A DNA stretch of 34,129 nucleotides from Fangia hongkongensis FSC776 = DSM 21703 (GCF_000379445.1 NZ_KB902252.1:1-34129), one strand, 5' to 3'. Numbered from the stretch's first letter, positions 16,602 through 25,844 are shown. Numbers and translations: made by a program. Notes: generated by a model from the letters alone, not told the origin.

Positions 16602-18713
16602 ATGAATTTTAAGAAGAAATTAAGTGTTTTATTATTGAGTGGCTGTTTGTGCAATATCGCACTAGCAACAGAAAGCATCAATTATAGTTACAGTGAATAT
16701 AATCAACTAAAGGTAGTTGATAATGGGGTATCAAAGCTTGAGTATAACTATTTGTCTACAGGACAGGTGTCGGATGCAAAGACTAGCTTTCATTTAACCA
16801 GCACACAAAATGGCTTTGATTATACATATGATGATATTAATCGTTTGGTGTTGATTGAGGATAGTAAAGCTAATCAAAGTCATTTTGTTTATGACGCCTT
16901 AGGGCATTTGGTATTAGTTCAGTATCAAAGTGCTAAAGATGGTTTGTTAGAAGATGCAGTATCACTTAAGTATAACCAAAAAAGTCAGTTAACTGAGCGA
17001 CTTTCTTATTTATCGAATACAACAGAGATATTTTTGTATGATGGAATGGGGCGTTTGTCAGGACAATTGGTATATCAGGGTGTAGATGGACAGAGAAATG
17101 TGCTTTTGTCATCTTTGAGTTATCACTATGATGCTTTAGGCCATATTGTTAAGAAAGTTCGAGTGAATGATAAAGGCGACAGTGCAACTGAAAGCTATGT
17201 TTATGATCAGATGAACCAGTTAAGTGAATATAGCTGTTCGGGGGAACTTTGCTCTGAAGATGATAAAGGGAATAGCTTAGTATCAGAGAGATATCACTAT
17301 AACGATATGGGGAGCTTATTATCTGTAGAGAGTCATTATGCCAATGGGGGTTATAGCGAGATGACCTATCAGTATAATAATGATTATCCTGATCGCTTGG
17401 TGAGCTACAGTAAAGATAATACAAGTTACAGCTTTAGCTATGATCAGATGGGTAATATGGTGGTAGATGACCAGGGGAGTGAGATTCATTACAATGGCTT
17501 TGGCCGCATTGATCAGGTAATTCAACCAAACACAAACCAAAGCAGTAATTATTATTACAATGGACTGAATGAGCTTGTGAGTGTTAAGAGTAACAGCCAC
17601 TATGAGCAGTATCTTTATAGTCAATTGGGATTAATGGGGGTTGATTCAATTGATAGCACAAATAATGAGATAACCAGTGCACAACATTATCTTTATGCTG
17701 GTAGTGATAAGATTGGGGTATTTAATCAATCCAAGGACAATCAAGACAGTTATCAGGGTTATATTAAAGATTATGCTGGTAGCATACTGGCTTTAGTCGA
17801 AAGAACAGATGAGGCTGTGAGTAATATTGTTCAAAGTTATCGTTATGCAGCCTATGGAGAGGTGACAAAGACACAAGTGGAAGCAAATAAACAAAAGAGT
17901 ACATTAGGTTACAATGGAGAGCTTACTGATAACGCAACAAGCTGGCAGTTATTAGGAAGAGGAACAAGAGCTTATAATCCAAGGATCAGACAATTTACAA
18001 GCCAAGATACATTAAGTCCGTTTGGAAAAGGGGGAATCAATAGTTATTCGTATTTATCACAAGCAAATCCTGTTATGTATAGTGATCCAAGTGGGCATAC
18101 ACGACGAGTGCATTTAAGATATCCTGATACGCCTATCAGCAGACCATTAGCTATTGAATACAATACCCCAAGGTTAAGGGAGCATAGGACAATGAGTGAG
18201 GTAGGTACTCAAACGGCAAATGATAGGATGGGTCTTAGTGGCAGGAATCTCAGCCAAGAAGTACCTGAAGGAACATCTGGCAGAATACTTGAAAAGTCAA
18301 TGTATTATAGTATTAAGGAGAGTAGCGATCACGTTGCTAGTCAGAGTATAGTGAGATCGGGATCATATAGCAGTATTCGTGAAAATGAACTAAATGCCAG
18401 TGGCGCCAATAGCCTATATTATAATGCGGAAACTGGCTTTATTTCTGGAATCGTAACAGAAGGCACGCAAACAGCACCTTTTATAGGAAAGTTTGTTACA
18501 GGTTTAGTTGATCCAAGAAGTTTCTCTCCCATAGGTAGGGCATGGACCGCGCATGTTTATACACAATTAGATAACCCTCAGTCTTCGGCTTTTCAAGCTG
18601 CAAAACGAATAAAAATTGCCCGTAGTATAATCATTATAGCCACTATGTTCTCAACAGGTGTTGCCTCTACGGTGATGACCAGTCTATTTTTAGCAGGCAC
18701 TGTGGCAGTATAA
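16602..18713 (+). CDS. Exported RHS C-terminal protein 3, with an unassigned variable tail
   Basis: The ATG at 16602 is chosen because GGGAGAG (16592-16598) precedes it and a signal peptide follows at once (KKKLSVLLLSGCLCNIALAT). The upstream in-frame TTG at 16551 would add a polar, Cys-rich stretch in front. The 703-residue protein repeats the design of its neighbour: YD repeats, then the core GRGTRAYNPRIRQFTSQDTL and NPVMYSDPSGH (Asp495). The tail diverges immediately after DPSGH. It is rich in Ser, Arg and Tyr (SMYYSIKESSDHVASQSIVR) with a GIVTEGTQTAPFIGKFVTGL segment, and ends in a strongly hydrophobic helix (SIIIIATMFSTGVASTVMTS and on to the C-terminus, about 673-703). I recognise no toxin family. 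No gene follows that could be an immunity partner; a regulator comes next. Confidence 0.85.
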   Translation: MNFKKKLSVLLLSGCLCNIALATESINYSYSEYNQLKVVDNGVSKLEYNYLSTGQVSDAKTSFHLTSTQNGFDYTYDDINRLVLIEDSKANQSHFVYDALGHLVLVQYQSAKDGLLEDAVSLKYNQKSQLTERLSYLSNTTEIFLYDGMGRLSGQLVYQGVDGQRNVLLSSLSYHYDALGHIVKKVRVNDKGDSATESYVYDQMNQLSEYSCSGELCSEDDKGNSLVSERYHYNDMGSLLSVESHYANGGYSEMTYQYNNDYPDRLVSYSKDNTSYSFSYDQMGNMVVDDQGSEIHYNGFGRIDQVIQPNTNQSSNYYYNGLNELVSVKSNSHYEQYLYSQLGLMGVDSIDSTNNEITSAQHYLYAGSDKIGVFNQSKDNQDSYQGYIKDYAGSILALVERTDEAVSNIVQSYRYAAYGEVTKTQVEANKQKSTLGYNGELTDNATSWQLLGRGTRAYNPRIRQFTSQDTLSPFGKGGINSYSYLSQANPVMYSDPSGHTRRVHLRYPDTPISRPLAIEYNTPRLREHRTMSEVGTQTANDRMGLSGRNLSQEVPEGTSGRILEKSMYYSIKESSDHVASQSIVRSGSYSSIRENELNASGANSLYYNAETGFISGIVTEGTQTAPFIGKFVTGLVDPRSFSPIGRAWTAHVYTQLDNPQSSAFQAAKRIKIARSIIIIATMFSTGVASTVMTSLFLAGTVAV
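16965..17290 (+). repeat. Copy 2 of the 326-base identical block
   Basis: This stretch matches 14826-15151 without a visible difference. It ends at the codon where the upstream copy reads AGC and this one AGA (Ser versus Arg), after which similarity continues with scattered changes. Such a direct repeat about 2.1 kb apart could also allow deletion of the intervening toxin tail. Confidence 0.85.
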
Positions 18714-18832
18714 ATCTATTTGGAGCTGGCTCATAGAGATCAATATCAATTTTAGAAAAAAATCTATATTCCATTTTATCTTCCAATATATAAATCTAAA
18801 TACTTGGGAAATAAGCTTATGGAGGTGAGTTT

Positions 18833-19471
18833 GTGAGTGAGATAGCAGATAACATTAAAACATTTAGATTTATCAATAATCAAACACACCTTTGTACTGT
18901 TATAAATGACATGCATCACCGTACTATTTATGCGGATGCTATGTTTCTTGATGTTATGAATATTACGATGGAAGCATTACGGTACCTGCCTGCTAGTGCT
19001 TTGTGGAAGCAAAATGAAGTACAAAAACAAAAATGGCGATTATCAACAGAGATGATCATCAAAGGGGAGTTGAAAGAGGCGAAGCTTTCAGGCGTTTATA
19101 ACTCAAGTGAAGTTAAATTTGCGTGGAAATGTAAGAAAATACCTGTATGTAATGATAAAGGGGAGAGAATTGCTGTGATAAGTCATATTCAATTGGGGAG
19201 CTTGAGTAGTATAGAGGATGTTGATTTTTCAAGTTTACAAGTTTCAATAGGAGCTGATAATTTGGGGATTAGCAAGATGGAGTTTAAGCTTTTATATTTA
19301 AAAGTATTTTACAAGCTAAGAGCTAGCGATATAGCAAAGCTATTAGGGGTCGGTTTAAATACGGTATATATGTATACCACGGCTTTAAGGGAGAAGTTGT
19401 ATCTATCAGGGTTTAGAAATACAGAGGATTTGGCGCGTTTAGAAAGACTAGGATTTTTTGAGTATGTATAG
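18833..19471 (+). CDS. PAS-like plus LuxR-type helix-turn-helix regulator
   Basis: The 212-residue protein starts at a GTG seven bases after GGAGG (within GGAGGTGA, 18821-18828). Its N-terminal half looks like a PAS fold (HHRTIYADAMFLDVMNITME, then a WKCKKIPVCNDKGERIAVIS core), as in regulators that sense a small molecule or redox state. The C-terminal helix-turn-helix is clear: EFKLLYLKVFYKLRASDIAK, then LGVGLNTVYMYTTALREKLY. It is a paralogue of the protein at 976-1689, on the other side of the RHS cluster, and lies 119 bases after the last RHS gene on the same strand. Control of the cluster is plausible from position only. PAS-LuxR pairs without a receiver domain are usually one-component regulators. 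Confidence 0.75.
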   Translation: MSEIADNIKTFRFINNQTHLCTVINDMHHRTIYADAMFLDVMNITMEALRYLPASALWKQNEVQKQKWRLSTEMIIKGELKEAKLSGVYNSSEVKFAWKCKKIPVCNDKGERIAVISHIQLGSLSSIEDVDFSSLQVSIGADNLGISKMEFKLLYLKVFYKLRASDIAKLLGVGLNTVYMYTTALREKLYLSGFRNTEDLARLERLGFFEYV

Positions 19472-19540
19472 GAGTATTTTGTCTATAAACAAGAATGAAA
19501 ACTTGAGAATCAGTCTGATCAATTAACGTGATTTAAAGAT

Positions 19541-19951
19541 TTATTGCTTTGTAACCCAATCAATAATAGTAAGACCGTCCACTTTGTTAAACGCTTTAGT
19601 GTTGTTTGTGACAAGTGGAATATTTAGCGATTTAGCATGTGCAGAAATTAACAAATCATTTGCACCAATCAAATTTCCTGTTGTTTCAAGAGATGATCTA
19701 ATAAGCCCGTATTCATTAGCTGCATTTTGGTCAAACTCAATAATAGAAAGTGGGGCAACAAACCCTGCCAATGCTGATATATTCTGATTAACTCTTTTGC
19801 TTTTATAGGCACCATAGACTAATTCGGAATAAACGATAGAAGATATAGCGATTTCATTGAATTTATACTGTTTAAACCTTTCAAGTACAGCAGGAGGCTT
19901 TTCGTTAATGATGAAAATACAAATGTTAGTATCCAACATAAGCTTAATCAT
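19541..19951 (-). CDS. vapC: VapC-type PIN-domain ribonuclease toxin
   Basis: The 136-residue protein is a PIN-domain toxin that cuts RNA and blocks growth when unbound. The acidic residues expected at the metal site are present: Asp7 in KLMLDTNIC, Glu43 in SIVYSELVYG and Asp99 in IGANDLLISAHA, followed by LVTNNTKAFNKV near 113-124 and a closing IIDWV. Its start overlaps the end of the antitoxin gene by four bases (ATGA), as is usual for vapBC operons. It converges with the regulator at 18833-19471. No frameshift or missing residue is apparent, so the toxin looks intact. Confidence 0.92.
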   Translation of the reverse strand: MIKLMLDTNICIFIINEKPPAVLERFKQYKFNEIAISSIVYSELVYGAYKSKRVNQNISALAGFVAPLSIIEFDQNAANEYGLIRSSLETTGNLIGANDLLISAHAKSLNIPLVTNNTKAFNKVDGLTIIDWVTKQ

Positions 19952-20175
19952 CTTATATCCTCTCTTTTTTGTAATGGCAAATCAATTCTTTTTTCAACCA
20001 TGAAATTCTCAAACTCATCTAAACACTTAAAAACTTGTTCCCATGATTGAGAAACTTCTCGAACAATAAGAGCGTTACCAATTCTATTGATATCTACTTT
20101 GTCGGATTCCAATTTTAGTGATTTTGGTATTCTGATGGCTTGGCTATTCCCATTTTTAAAAACTGTTGAGATCAT
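19948..20175 (-). CDS. vapB: VapB-type antitoxin
   Basis: This 75-residue protein has an AbrB/SpoVT-like N-terminal DNA-binding swapped hairpin (STVFKNGNSQAIRIPKSLKL, then NALIVREV) and a charged C-terminal half that would wrap the PIN toxin. AAGGAG lies eight bases before the ATG (complement of 20184-20189). In this family the antitoxin, alone or with VapC, represses its own promoter, and repeated GGTATATA elements lie just upstream. The gene is co-transcribed with vapC through the ATGA overlap. Confidence 0.9.
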   Translation of the reverse strand: MISTVFKNGNSQAIRIPKSLKLESDKVDINRIGNALIVREVSQSWEQVFKCLDEFENFMVEKRIDLPLQKREDIR

Positions 20176-20196
20176 ATATCATACTCCTTTAGATTC

Positions 20197-20252
20197 GGTA
20201 TATATTTAATGGTATATACAATTGTTTGTGGATGTACATAGTAATATATACC
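20197..20252 (-). promoter_or_regulatory. Candidate vapBC operator repeats
   Basis: GGTATATA occurs at 20197-20204 and 20211-20218 as a direct repeat 14 bases apart, and its complement TATATACC lies at 20245-20252. VapB dimers typically bind inverted repeats of this kind over the promoter. The site begins 22 bases upstream of the vapB start. Function is inferred from arrangement. Confidence 0.55.
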
Positions 20253-20330
20253 TATAATCTCATTTTGGCATAATGGCTCACAAAATATTGCAAACTTTTC
20301 AAATAACGATTGCATGACAAAAATGCCATT

Positions 20331-21542
20331 TTATGGGTAAGGATCAGCTGATAATACTCCATTTAGTACGGTTGTTTCTCGATAATTATAAGTTGCATTG
20401 TAAATGATTTCATTATAGTGATGGCAGTTCCAAAGGATCATATCCGCTTTTTTTCCTACTTCAATGGAGCCGTGGGCTCTATCAATATCAAGTGCTTTAG
20501 CAGCGTTGATGGTGACCCCTTTGAAGGCATCATAAGGTGTGAGATTAAAAAAAGTGCAAGCCATATTCATCATAAGTGGCAGTGAAAGAAATGGCGAAGA
20601 GCCGGGATTGGCATCGGTTGCAATGGCAATGTCAACCCCTGTGGATAAGAGCGCTTCAACAGGCGGTTTTTTCGTCTCTTTTAGAAAATAATAGGCGCCG
20701 GGTAATAGGACGGCCACAGTGTTATGTGCCTTTAAAGTGGGAATATCCTCTTCAGATAAATACTCCAAATGATCTACCGAATAGGCATTCATGCTTGCTG
20801 CCAATGCTGCACCTTTTTGGTTGGATAATTGCTCAGCATGAAGCTTAAGTTTAAATCCAAGTGCTTGCGCACGCTGAAAGAGTCGTTGAATTTGATTTGC
20901 TGAAAAGCCAATTGTTTCACAAAATCCATCAACAAACTGACATAAGTTTAGCTCGGCTAATTTTGGCAGCATGTGATCAATAATATGATCAATATAAGCA
21001 TCTTTTGATTGATATTCAGGAGGCAGTGCATGAGCTGCTAAAAAGCTTGGAATAATGTTCAGATCAAGTTGTGTATTTAGCGCTTTGGCAACCTTTAGCA
21101 TTTTGATTTCAGTGTCAAAATCAAGCCCATAGCCTGATTTGATTTCACAGGTTGTTGTGCCAAATTGTTGCATTTGAGTCAGACGCTCTTTGGCGCTTGA
21201 AAAAAGCGCCTCAAAGCTTGCCTCTCTAGTTGCTTTCACTGTAGATAATATCCCGCCACCAGCATTGGCAATTTCCTGATAACTTTTTCCTTGAAGACGC
21301 ATTTCAAATTCATGTGCGCGATTGCCGCCATAGATGATATGGGTGTGGCAATCGATAAGTCCAGGAGTAAGAAGCCGCCCTTGATGATCAAGAACTTTTC
21401 GTGCTTGTGGGAGCTTCTCTGTGCTTTGCATGATATCAATAATCACGCCATCATCAATAATCACATTGGCATGATTGATTATGCTGTCTTTATCATCAAA
21501 GCTGAGCACTTTTGCATTTTTAATAATAAGATCGTATATCAT
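20331..21542 (-). CDS. hutI: Imidazolonepropionase
   Basis: HutI hydrolyses 4-imidazolone-5-propionate to N-formimino-L-glutamate, the third step of histidine breakdown. The 403-residue, full-length amidohydrolase shows the metal ligands His66 and His68 in LIDCHTHIIYGGNRAHEFE, then EIKSGYGLD (134-142), His235 and Glu237 in KLKLHAEQLS, Asp257-His258 in SVDHLEY, and Asp310 in IAIATDANPGSSP. It is the last gene of the minus-strand hut operon and starts five bases after the hutH stop. No clear terminator follows; the next gene on this strand is vapB. Confidence 0.96.
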   Translation of the reverse strand: MIYDLIIKNAKVLSFDDKDSIINHANVIIDDGVIIDIMQSTEKLPQARKVLDHQGRLLTPGLIDCHTHIIYGGNRAHEFEMRLQGKSYQEIANAGGGILSTVKATREASFEALFSSAKERLTQMQQFGTTTCEIKSGYGLDFDTEIKMLKVAKALNTQLDLNIIPSFLAAHALPPEYQSKDAYIDHIIDHMLPKLAELNLCQFVDGFCETIGFSANQIQRLFQRAQALGFKLKLHAEQLSNQKGAALAASMNAYSVDHLEYLSEEDIPTLKAHNTVAVLLPGAYYFLKETKKPPVEALLSTGVDIAIATDANPGSSPFLSLPLMMNMACTFFNLTPYDAFKGVTINAAKALDIDRAHGSIEVGKKADMILWNCHHYNEIIYNATYNYRETTVLNGVLSADPYP

Positions 21543-21547
21543 GAGAT

Positions 21548-23113
21548 TTAAAGGTTGAAAAGTTGTGTTTGGACATCACTGTAGTAAGTTGTTTGCTGAA
21601 TGATATCGCTTGCAGTTTCAATATCATAAGCAAAGTAGCGATCTTGATCATAAAAAGGCACTTTCTCGCGAATCATCTGATATTTTTGTTGTAAATAGCT
21701 TGAGGTTTTAAGCGGTGCACGTAGAGAAATTCCCTGACAGGCAGCTAAGGTTTCAATGGCTAAGATGGAAAGGACATTCTCAGCAATGTTACCCAGTTTC
21801 CGCGCTCCAAAGGTTGCCATGCTGACATGATCTTCTTGATTTGCTGAAGTTGGGAGGCTGTCAATGGAGGCAGGATGGGCAAGGGTTTTATTTTCGCTGG
21901 CTAAAGCCGAGGCGGTTACATGTACCAGCATAAAGCCTGAGTTAAGCCCTGCATCCTCAACCAAAAATGGTGGTAAACCACTTAGGTTTTTATCGATTAA
22001 AAGGGCAATTCTTCGCTCTGAAATAGCACCTATTTCGGCAAGTGAAATCGATAACATATCCGCGCTGATTGCCACTTTCTCAGCATGGAAATTTCCCCCT
22101 GAAATCACCTCTTTTGTCTCAGGAATAATAAGCGGGTTATCTGATACACCATTGGCCTCGTTTAATAAATTCTCTTTGGCGGACTCAATATGTTGCCAAA
22201 TGGCACCCATTACCTGTGGTTGACAGCGAAGTGAGTATGGATCTTGCACCTTATTGCAGCAGCACTCATGTGAGGCAAGTAGTTCACTGTCTTTAAGAAG
22301 TGTGTTAATCACTTGTGAAAAGCGAGCTTGCCCCTGGCAGCGTTTAATCTTTGCAATTGTGGGATGAAATGGTTTAAGGCTGCCCAAAGTCGCATCAATG
22401 CTTAAACTGCCAGAAATGCTTGCAATGGCATAGCATTTCATCGCTTCTAAAAGGCCGATAATAGCAAGTGCCGTTGAAGCTTGTGTGCCATTTAAAAGTG
22501 CAAGGCCTTCTTTTTCTTTTAAAATCACAGGTTTTAAACCAGCCACAGCCAAAGCATCGATTGCTGGGCGTACTTGGTTTTGATAAAAAACCTCTCCCTC
22601 ACCAATAAGTGCCATTGCCATATGGGCAAGTGGAGCAAGATCGCCCGATGCGCCAACCGAGCCTTTCTCTGGAATAAGGGGATAAATCTCGTGATTATAA
22701 AGTGCAATGAGCGCATCAAGTGTCTCTTGAGTGATGCCGGAATAACCCTGAGCTAAAGAGTTGATCTTTAATAGCATAATGAGCTTTACGCTTCTATTAT
22801 TCATCTTGTCGCCAACACCTGTTGCATGTGAGAGCACAATGCGTCTTTGCAACTCTTTTAAATTGTCATAAGATATTTTCTTATTGGCCAAGAGTCCAAA
22901 ACCGGTATTAATGCCATATACAGTCGTATCTGAAGCAACAATGTCATTTACAATATCACGTGATGATTGTATCTTTTCATAGCTTTTCTCATCAAGATAG
23001 ATGCGAGCTTTATTGTCAATTAAAGCGCTGATGTCAGTTAAAGATAGCTCTCCCGGGGTGAGCAGGAAATCTTGTGTATTATATAAAGGTGTTTGAGTCG
23101 TTGCCGTGCTCAT
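21548..23113 (-). CDS. hutH: Histidine ammonia-lyase
   Basis: HutH removes ammonia from L-histidine to give trans-urocanate, the first step of the pathway. The 521-residue protein has the MIO cofactor triad Ala155-Ser156-Gly157 in [14 protein letters not shown]. The catalytic Tyr66 is in [18 protein letters not shown], and further family blocks are [19 protein letters not shown] and GNFHAEKVA. The length is normal and there are no breaks. The start ATG overlaps the hutU stop by four bases, so translation is coupled, and the hutI start follows the stop by five bases. Confidence 0.97.
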   Translation of the reverse strand: MSTATTQTPLYNTQDFLLTPGELSLTDISALIDNKARIYLDEKSYEKIQSSRDIVNDIVASDTTVYGINTGFGLLANKKISYDNLKELQRRIVLSHATGVGDKMNNRSVKLIMLLKINSLAQGYSGITQETLDALIALYNHEIYPLIPEKGSVGASGDLAPLAHMAMALIGEGEVFYQNQVRPAIDALAVAGLKPVILKEKEGLALLNGTQASTALAIIGLLEAMKCYAIASISGSLSIDATLGSLKPFHPTIAKIKRCQGQARFSQVINTLLKDSELLASHECCCNKVQDPYSLRCQPQVMGAIWQHIESAKENLLNEANGVSDNPLIIPETKEVISGGNFHAEKVAISADMLSISLAEIGAISERRIALLIDKNLSGLPPFLVEDAGLNSGFMLVHVTASALASENKTLAHPASIDSLPTSANQEDHVSMATFGARKLGNIAENVLSILAIETLAACQGISLRAPLKTSSYLQQKYQMIREKVPFYDQDRYFAYDIETASDIIQQTTYYSDVQTQLFNL

Positions 23114-24798
23114 AGGGCGCTTTCCTTGATTTTCACTTCATCTTTTTCACCAGAGAGCATTGGGAGTTTGAGTCCCTTTTCTTCAGCACATTTTTTTGCA
23201 ATATCGTAGCCGGCATCAGCATGGCGCATAACACCAGTTGCTGGATCATTCGTTAGAACACGCTTAAGGCGCCTTTCGGCCTCTTTGGTTCCATCGGCAA
23301 CAATAACGACACCTGCATGTTGTGAAAAACCCATTCCTACGCCGCCACCATGGTGCAAACTCACCCAAGTGGCGCCACTGGCTGTATTTAAAAGGGCATT
23401 TAAAAGTGGCCAATCAGAGACAGCATCTGAGCCATCTTTCATGCTTTCAGTTTCCCTATTTGGGCTGGCAACAGATCCTGAGTCTAAATGATCCCGACCA
23501 ATCACGACAGGTGCTTTTAACTCCCCATTTTTAACCATTTCATTAAAAGCAAGTCCAAGGCGCGCTCTATCGCCCAAGCCAACCCAACAAATTCTAGCTG
23601 GCAAGCCCTGAAATGAAATGCGCTCTTTTGCCATATCAAGCCAATTATGCAGGTGTTTATCATGAGGTATAAGCTCTTTAACCTTTTGATCAGTTTTATA
23701 AATATCCTCAGGATCTCCTGATAATGCTGCCCAACGAAAGGGCCCGATTCCTTGACAGAAAAGTGGGCGAATATAGGCTGGAACAAACCCTGGAAAGGCA
23801 AAGGCATCCGCACATCCTGCCTCAAGAGCCATTTGACGAATATTGTTACCATAATCAAACGTTGGAATGCCTTTATGGTGAAACTGAAGCATGGCATCAA
23901 CATGCACTGCCATTGATGATTTGGCTTCGCTAATGACGCTGTTTGGGTCTTCTTTGCGCATTTGTTTGGCTTTTTCCAGTGTCCAACCAATTGGTAAATA
24001 GCCGTTTAATGGATCATGTGCGCTTGTTTGATCAGTCACGGCATCTGGGTGAATGCCACGATTTAACATCTCAGGTAATATTTCAGCTGCATTACCAAGA
24101 AGACCAACTGAAATGGCGCGCTTATTTTCAGTTGCCTCATTAATCAGCTCTATTGCCTCATCAAGAGAGGTTGCTTTATGATCTAAATAACGTGTTTTCA
24201 ATCTAAAATCAATACGTGATTCATCACATTCAATGGCAAGGACTGAAGCGCCTGCTAATACGCCAGCAAGTGGCTGGGCGCCGCCCATGCCACCAAGGCC
24301 TGCGGTTAAAATCCATTTGCCTTCAAGGCTGCCGTTATAGTGCTGTCTGCCCATTTCGACAAAGGTTTCATAGGTGCCTTGTACAATGCCTTGTGAGCCA
24401 ATATAAATCCAAGACCCTGCGGTCATTTGGCCATACATCATAAGTCCCTTCTTATCCAACTCATTAAAATGCTCCCAATTGGCCCAGTGCGGAACAAGGT
24501 TTGAATTAGCAATGAGCACACGAGGTGCATCTTTGTGTGTGGTGAAGATTCCAACGGGTTTGCCAGATTGAATAAGTAAGGTTTCATCTTCTTCCAAAGA
24601 TTTTAAGCTATCAATGATTTTATCGAAGCATTCCCAGTTTCTAGCTGCCTTACCAATACCGCCATAAACAACAAGCTCCTCTGGATGCTCGGCAATGTTT
24701 GGGTCTAAATTATTCATCAGCATGCGCATAGGCGCCTCGCTAAGCCAAGATTTAGCTGAGATTTTATCTCCTTTTGGTGCGCTAATGTGTCGTGACAT
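23110..24798 (-). CDS. hutU: Urocanate hydratase
   Basis: HutU adds water to urocanate to form imidazolonepropionate, using tightly bound NAD as electrophile. The 562-residue protein is full length. Visible are the NAD-binding turn [16 protein letters not shown] near residues 163-178, the active-site cysteine in [18 protein letters not shown], and the C-terminal [20 protein letters not shown] block. A strong AGGAGG lies five bases before the ATG (complement of 24804-24809). It sits 21 bases after hutG and overlaps hutH by four bases. Confidence 0.97.
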   Translation of the reverse strand: MSRHISAPKGDKISAKSWLSEAPMRMLMNNLDPNIAEHPEELVVYGGIGKAARNWECFDKIIDSLKSLEEDETLLIQSGKPVGIFTTHKDAPRVLIANSNLVPHWANWEHFNELDKKGLMMYGQMTAGSWIYIGSQGIVQGTYETFVEMGRQHYNGSLEGKWILTAGLGGMGGAQPLAGVLAGASVLAIECDESRIDFRLKTRYLDHKATSLDEAIELINEATENKRAISVGLLGNAAEILPEMLNRGIHPDAVTDQTSAHDPLNGYLPIGWTLEKAKQMRKEDPNSVISEAKSSMAVHVDAMLQFHHKGIPTFDYGNNIRQMALEAGCADAFAFPGFVPAYIRPLFCQGIGPFRWAALSGDPEDIYKTDQKVKELIPHDKHLHNWLDMAKERISFQGLPARICWVGLGDRARLGLAFNEMVKNGELKAPVVIGRDHLDSGSVASPNRETESMKDGSDAVSDWPLLNALLNTASGATWVSLHHGGGVGMGFSQHAGVVIVADGTKEAERRLKRVLTNDPATGVMRHADAGYDIAKKCAEEKGLKLPMLSGEKDEVKIKESAL

Positions 24799-24819
24799 AC
24801 CTTCCTCCTATCTATTTTG

Positions 24820-25773
24820 TTATGCGTGCAAATAAACTGCAATCAAGCTTGCAGCTAATTTGGCTGTCAGGTTGTTTTTATCTTTAAGTGGATTAAGCTC
24901 TACAATATCTAGCGCCATTGCAGGGTTGATTTCTTTTATTTTCTTCATACTTTGAATGACATATTCAGGGTAAATGCCAAGCGGCTGTTGGCTACTTACC
25001 CCAGGGGCAATTGAAGCATTGAACACATCAAGGCAAATACTCAAATATAAAGAGCTGTCCTTTTGTGAGCGTAAGCAAGTTTCAATATAATCAGTATTGC
25101 TGCTTGCAAGGTTAATTTCTTCTGCAAGCTGATAATTTACCCCATTGGCATCAGCAAAATCAAAAAGCGTGCGCGTATTGGCAAAATTTTGGATACCAAA
25201 GCAGTTGTATTCGAAGGGTTTATTTAATGACTTTAGATATTCACACGCTTGGTAGAAGGGGGTTCCTGAGCTTCCTTTATTATCAGTAGTCTGACGCAAA
25301 TCAAAGTGGGCATCAAAGTTGTAGATGGTAGGAAAATATCCAGATTGGTATATTCCTTGCAGATGTCCCCAAGCAGTTTCATGTCCCCCGCCAATTACTA
25401 TCGGAATTGCGCCAAGATCTAGAATTCTTTTAACGTACTCTGCAAGCGTTTTTTGTGCATCTTCTAAGTCTTGCTCCTGACAAATAACATCACCTGCATC
25501 AAATAACGCAAAGTTATTTAAGTGATAGGGTAAGTTGTAAAATGCCTCACGAAATGCTTTAGGCCCATTTTTAGCACCGATAATCCCTTGATTGCGCCTG
25601 ACGCCTTCATCACAGCAAAAGCCAAGCATAGTATAAGTTGGCTTGCTACTCTCTGGAAGGGATAAGCAATGATCTAAATTAATGGGTTTAGCAAGATGAT
25701 AAAAGTATAGAGCATCGCTGCTTTCTACTCGCTGGCGAAATTCCTTTGGTGTTGCCTCCAAAGCTAGATACAT
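24820..25773 (-). CDS. hutG: Formimidoylglutamase (arginase family)
   Basis: HutG hydrolyses N-formimino-L-glutamate to glutamate and formamide, the last step of the five-gene-free short route, so no hutF is needed. I start it at the ATG at 25773, which has GAGGG eight bases upstream; a TTG five codons earlier is in frame. That gives 317 residues. Arginase-family metal residues are visible: His131 in VIGGGHETAWGH, and Asp154-His156-Asp158 in NFDAHFDLR. In the third ligand motif the usual Asp-x-Asp reads SICLDVF, so Cys247 replaces the first Asp while Asp249 remains. I believe some HutG enzymes share this, but it needs an alignment. It is the promoter-proximal gene of hutG-hutU-hutH-hutI. Confidence 0.92.
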   Translation of the reverse strand: MYLALEATPKEFRQRVESSDALYFYHLAKPINLDHCLSLPESSKPTYTMLGFCCDEGVRRNQGIIGAKNGPKAFREAFYNLPYHLNNFALFDAGDVICQEQDLEDAQKTLAEYVKRILDLGAIPIVIGGGHETAWGHLQGIYQSGYFPTIYNFDAHFDLRQTTDNKGSSGTPFYQACEYLKSLNKPFEYNCFGIQNFANTRTLFDFADANGVNYQLAEEINLASSNTDYIETCLRSQKDSSLYLSICLDVFNASIAPGVSSQQPLGIYPEYVIQSMKKIKEINPAMALDIVELNPLKDKNNLTAKLAASLIAVYLHA

Positions 25774-25844
25774 CAAATTTTCCCTCAAACAAACCCTCTT
25801 GAGGTAATATATTTACTAATCAACAATGATTTTGCAAATTGTTT

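Noticed and set aside
13700-18100. The aspartates before DPSGH as an intact self-cleaving protease pair in the RHS cores
   Set aside because: Only the DPSGH end is clear; the second catalytic Asp cannot be assigned with confidence by eye, so no cleavage site is annotated.
21864-22223. Plus-strand frame of 119 residues inside hutH
   Set aside because: It is fully antisense to a conserved enzyme gene with intact motifs and has no ribosome binding site.
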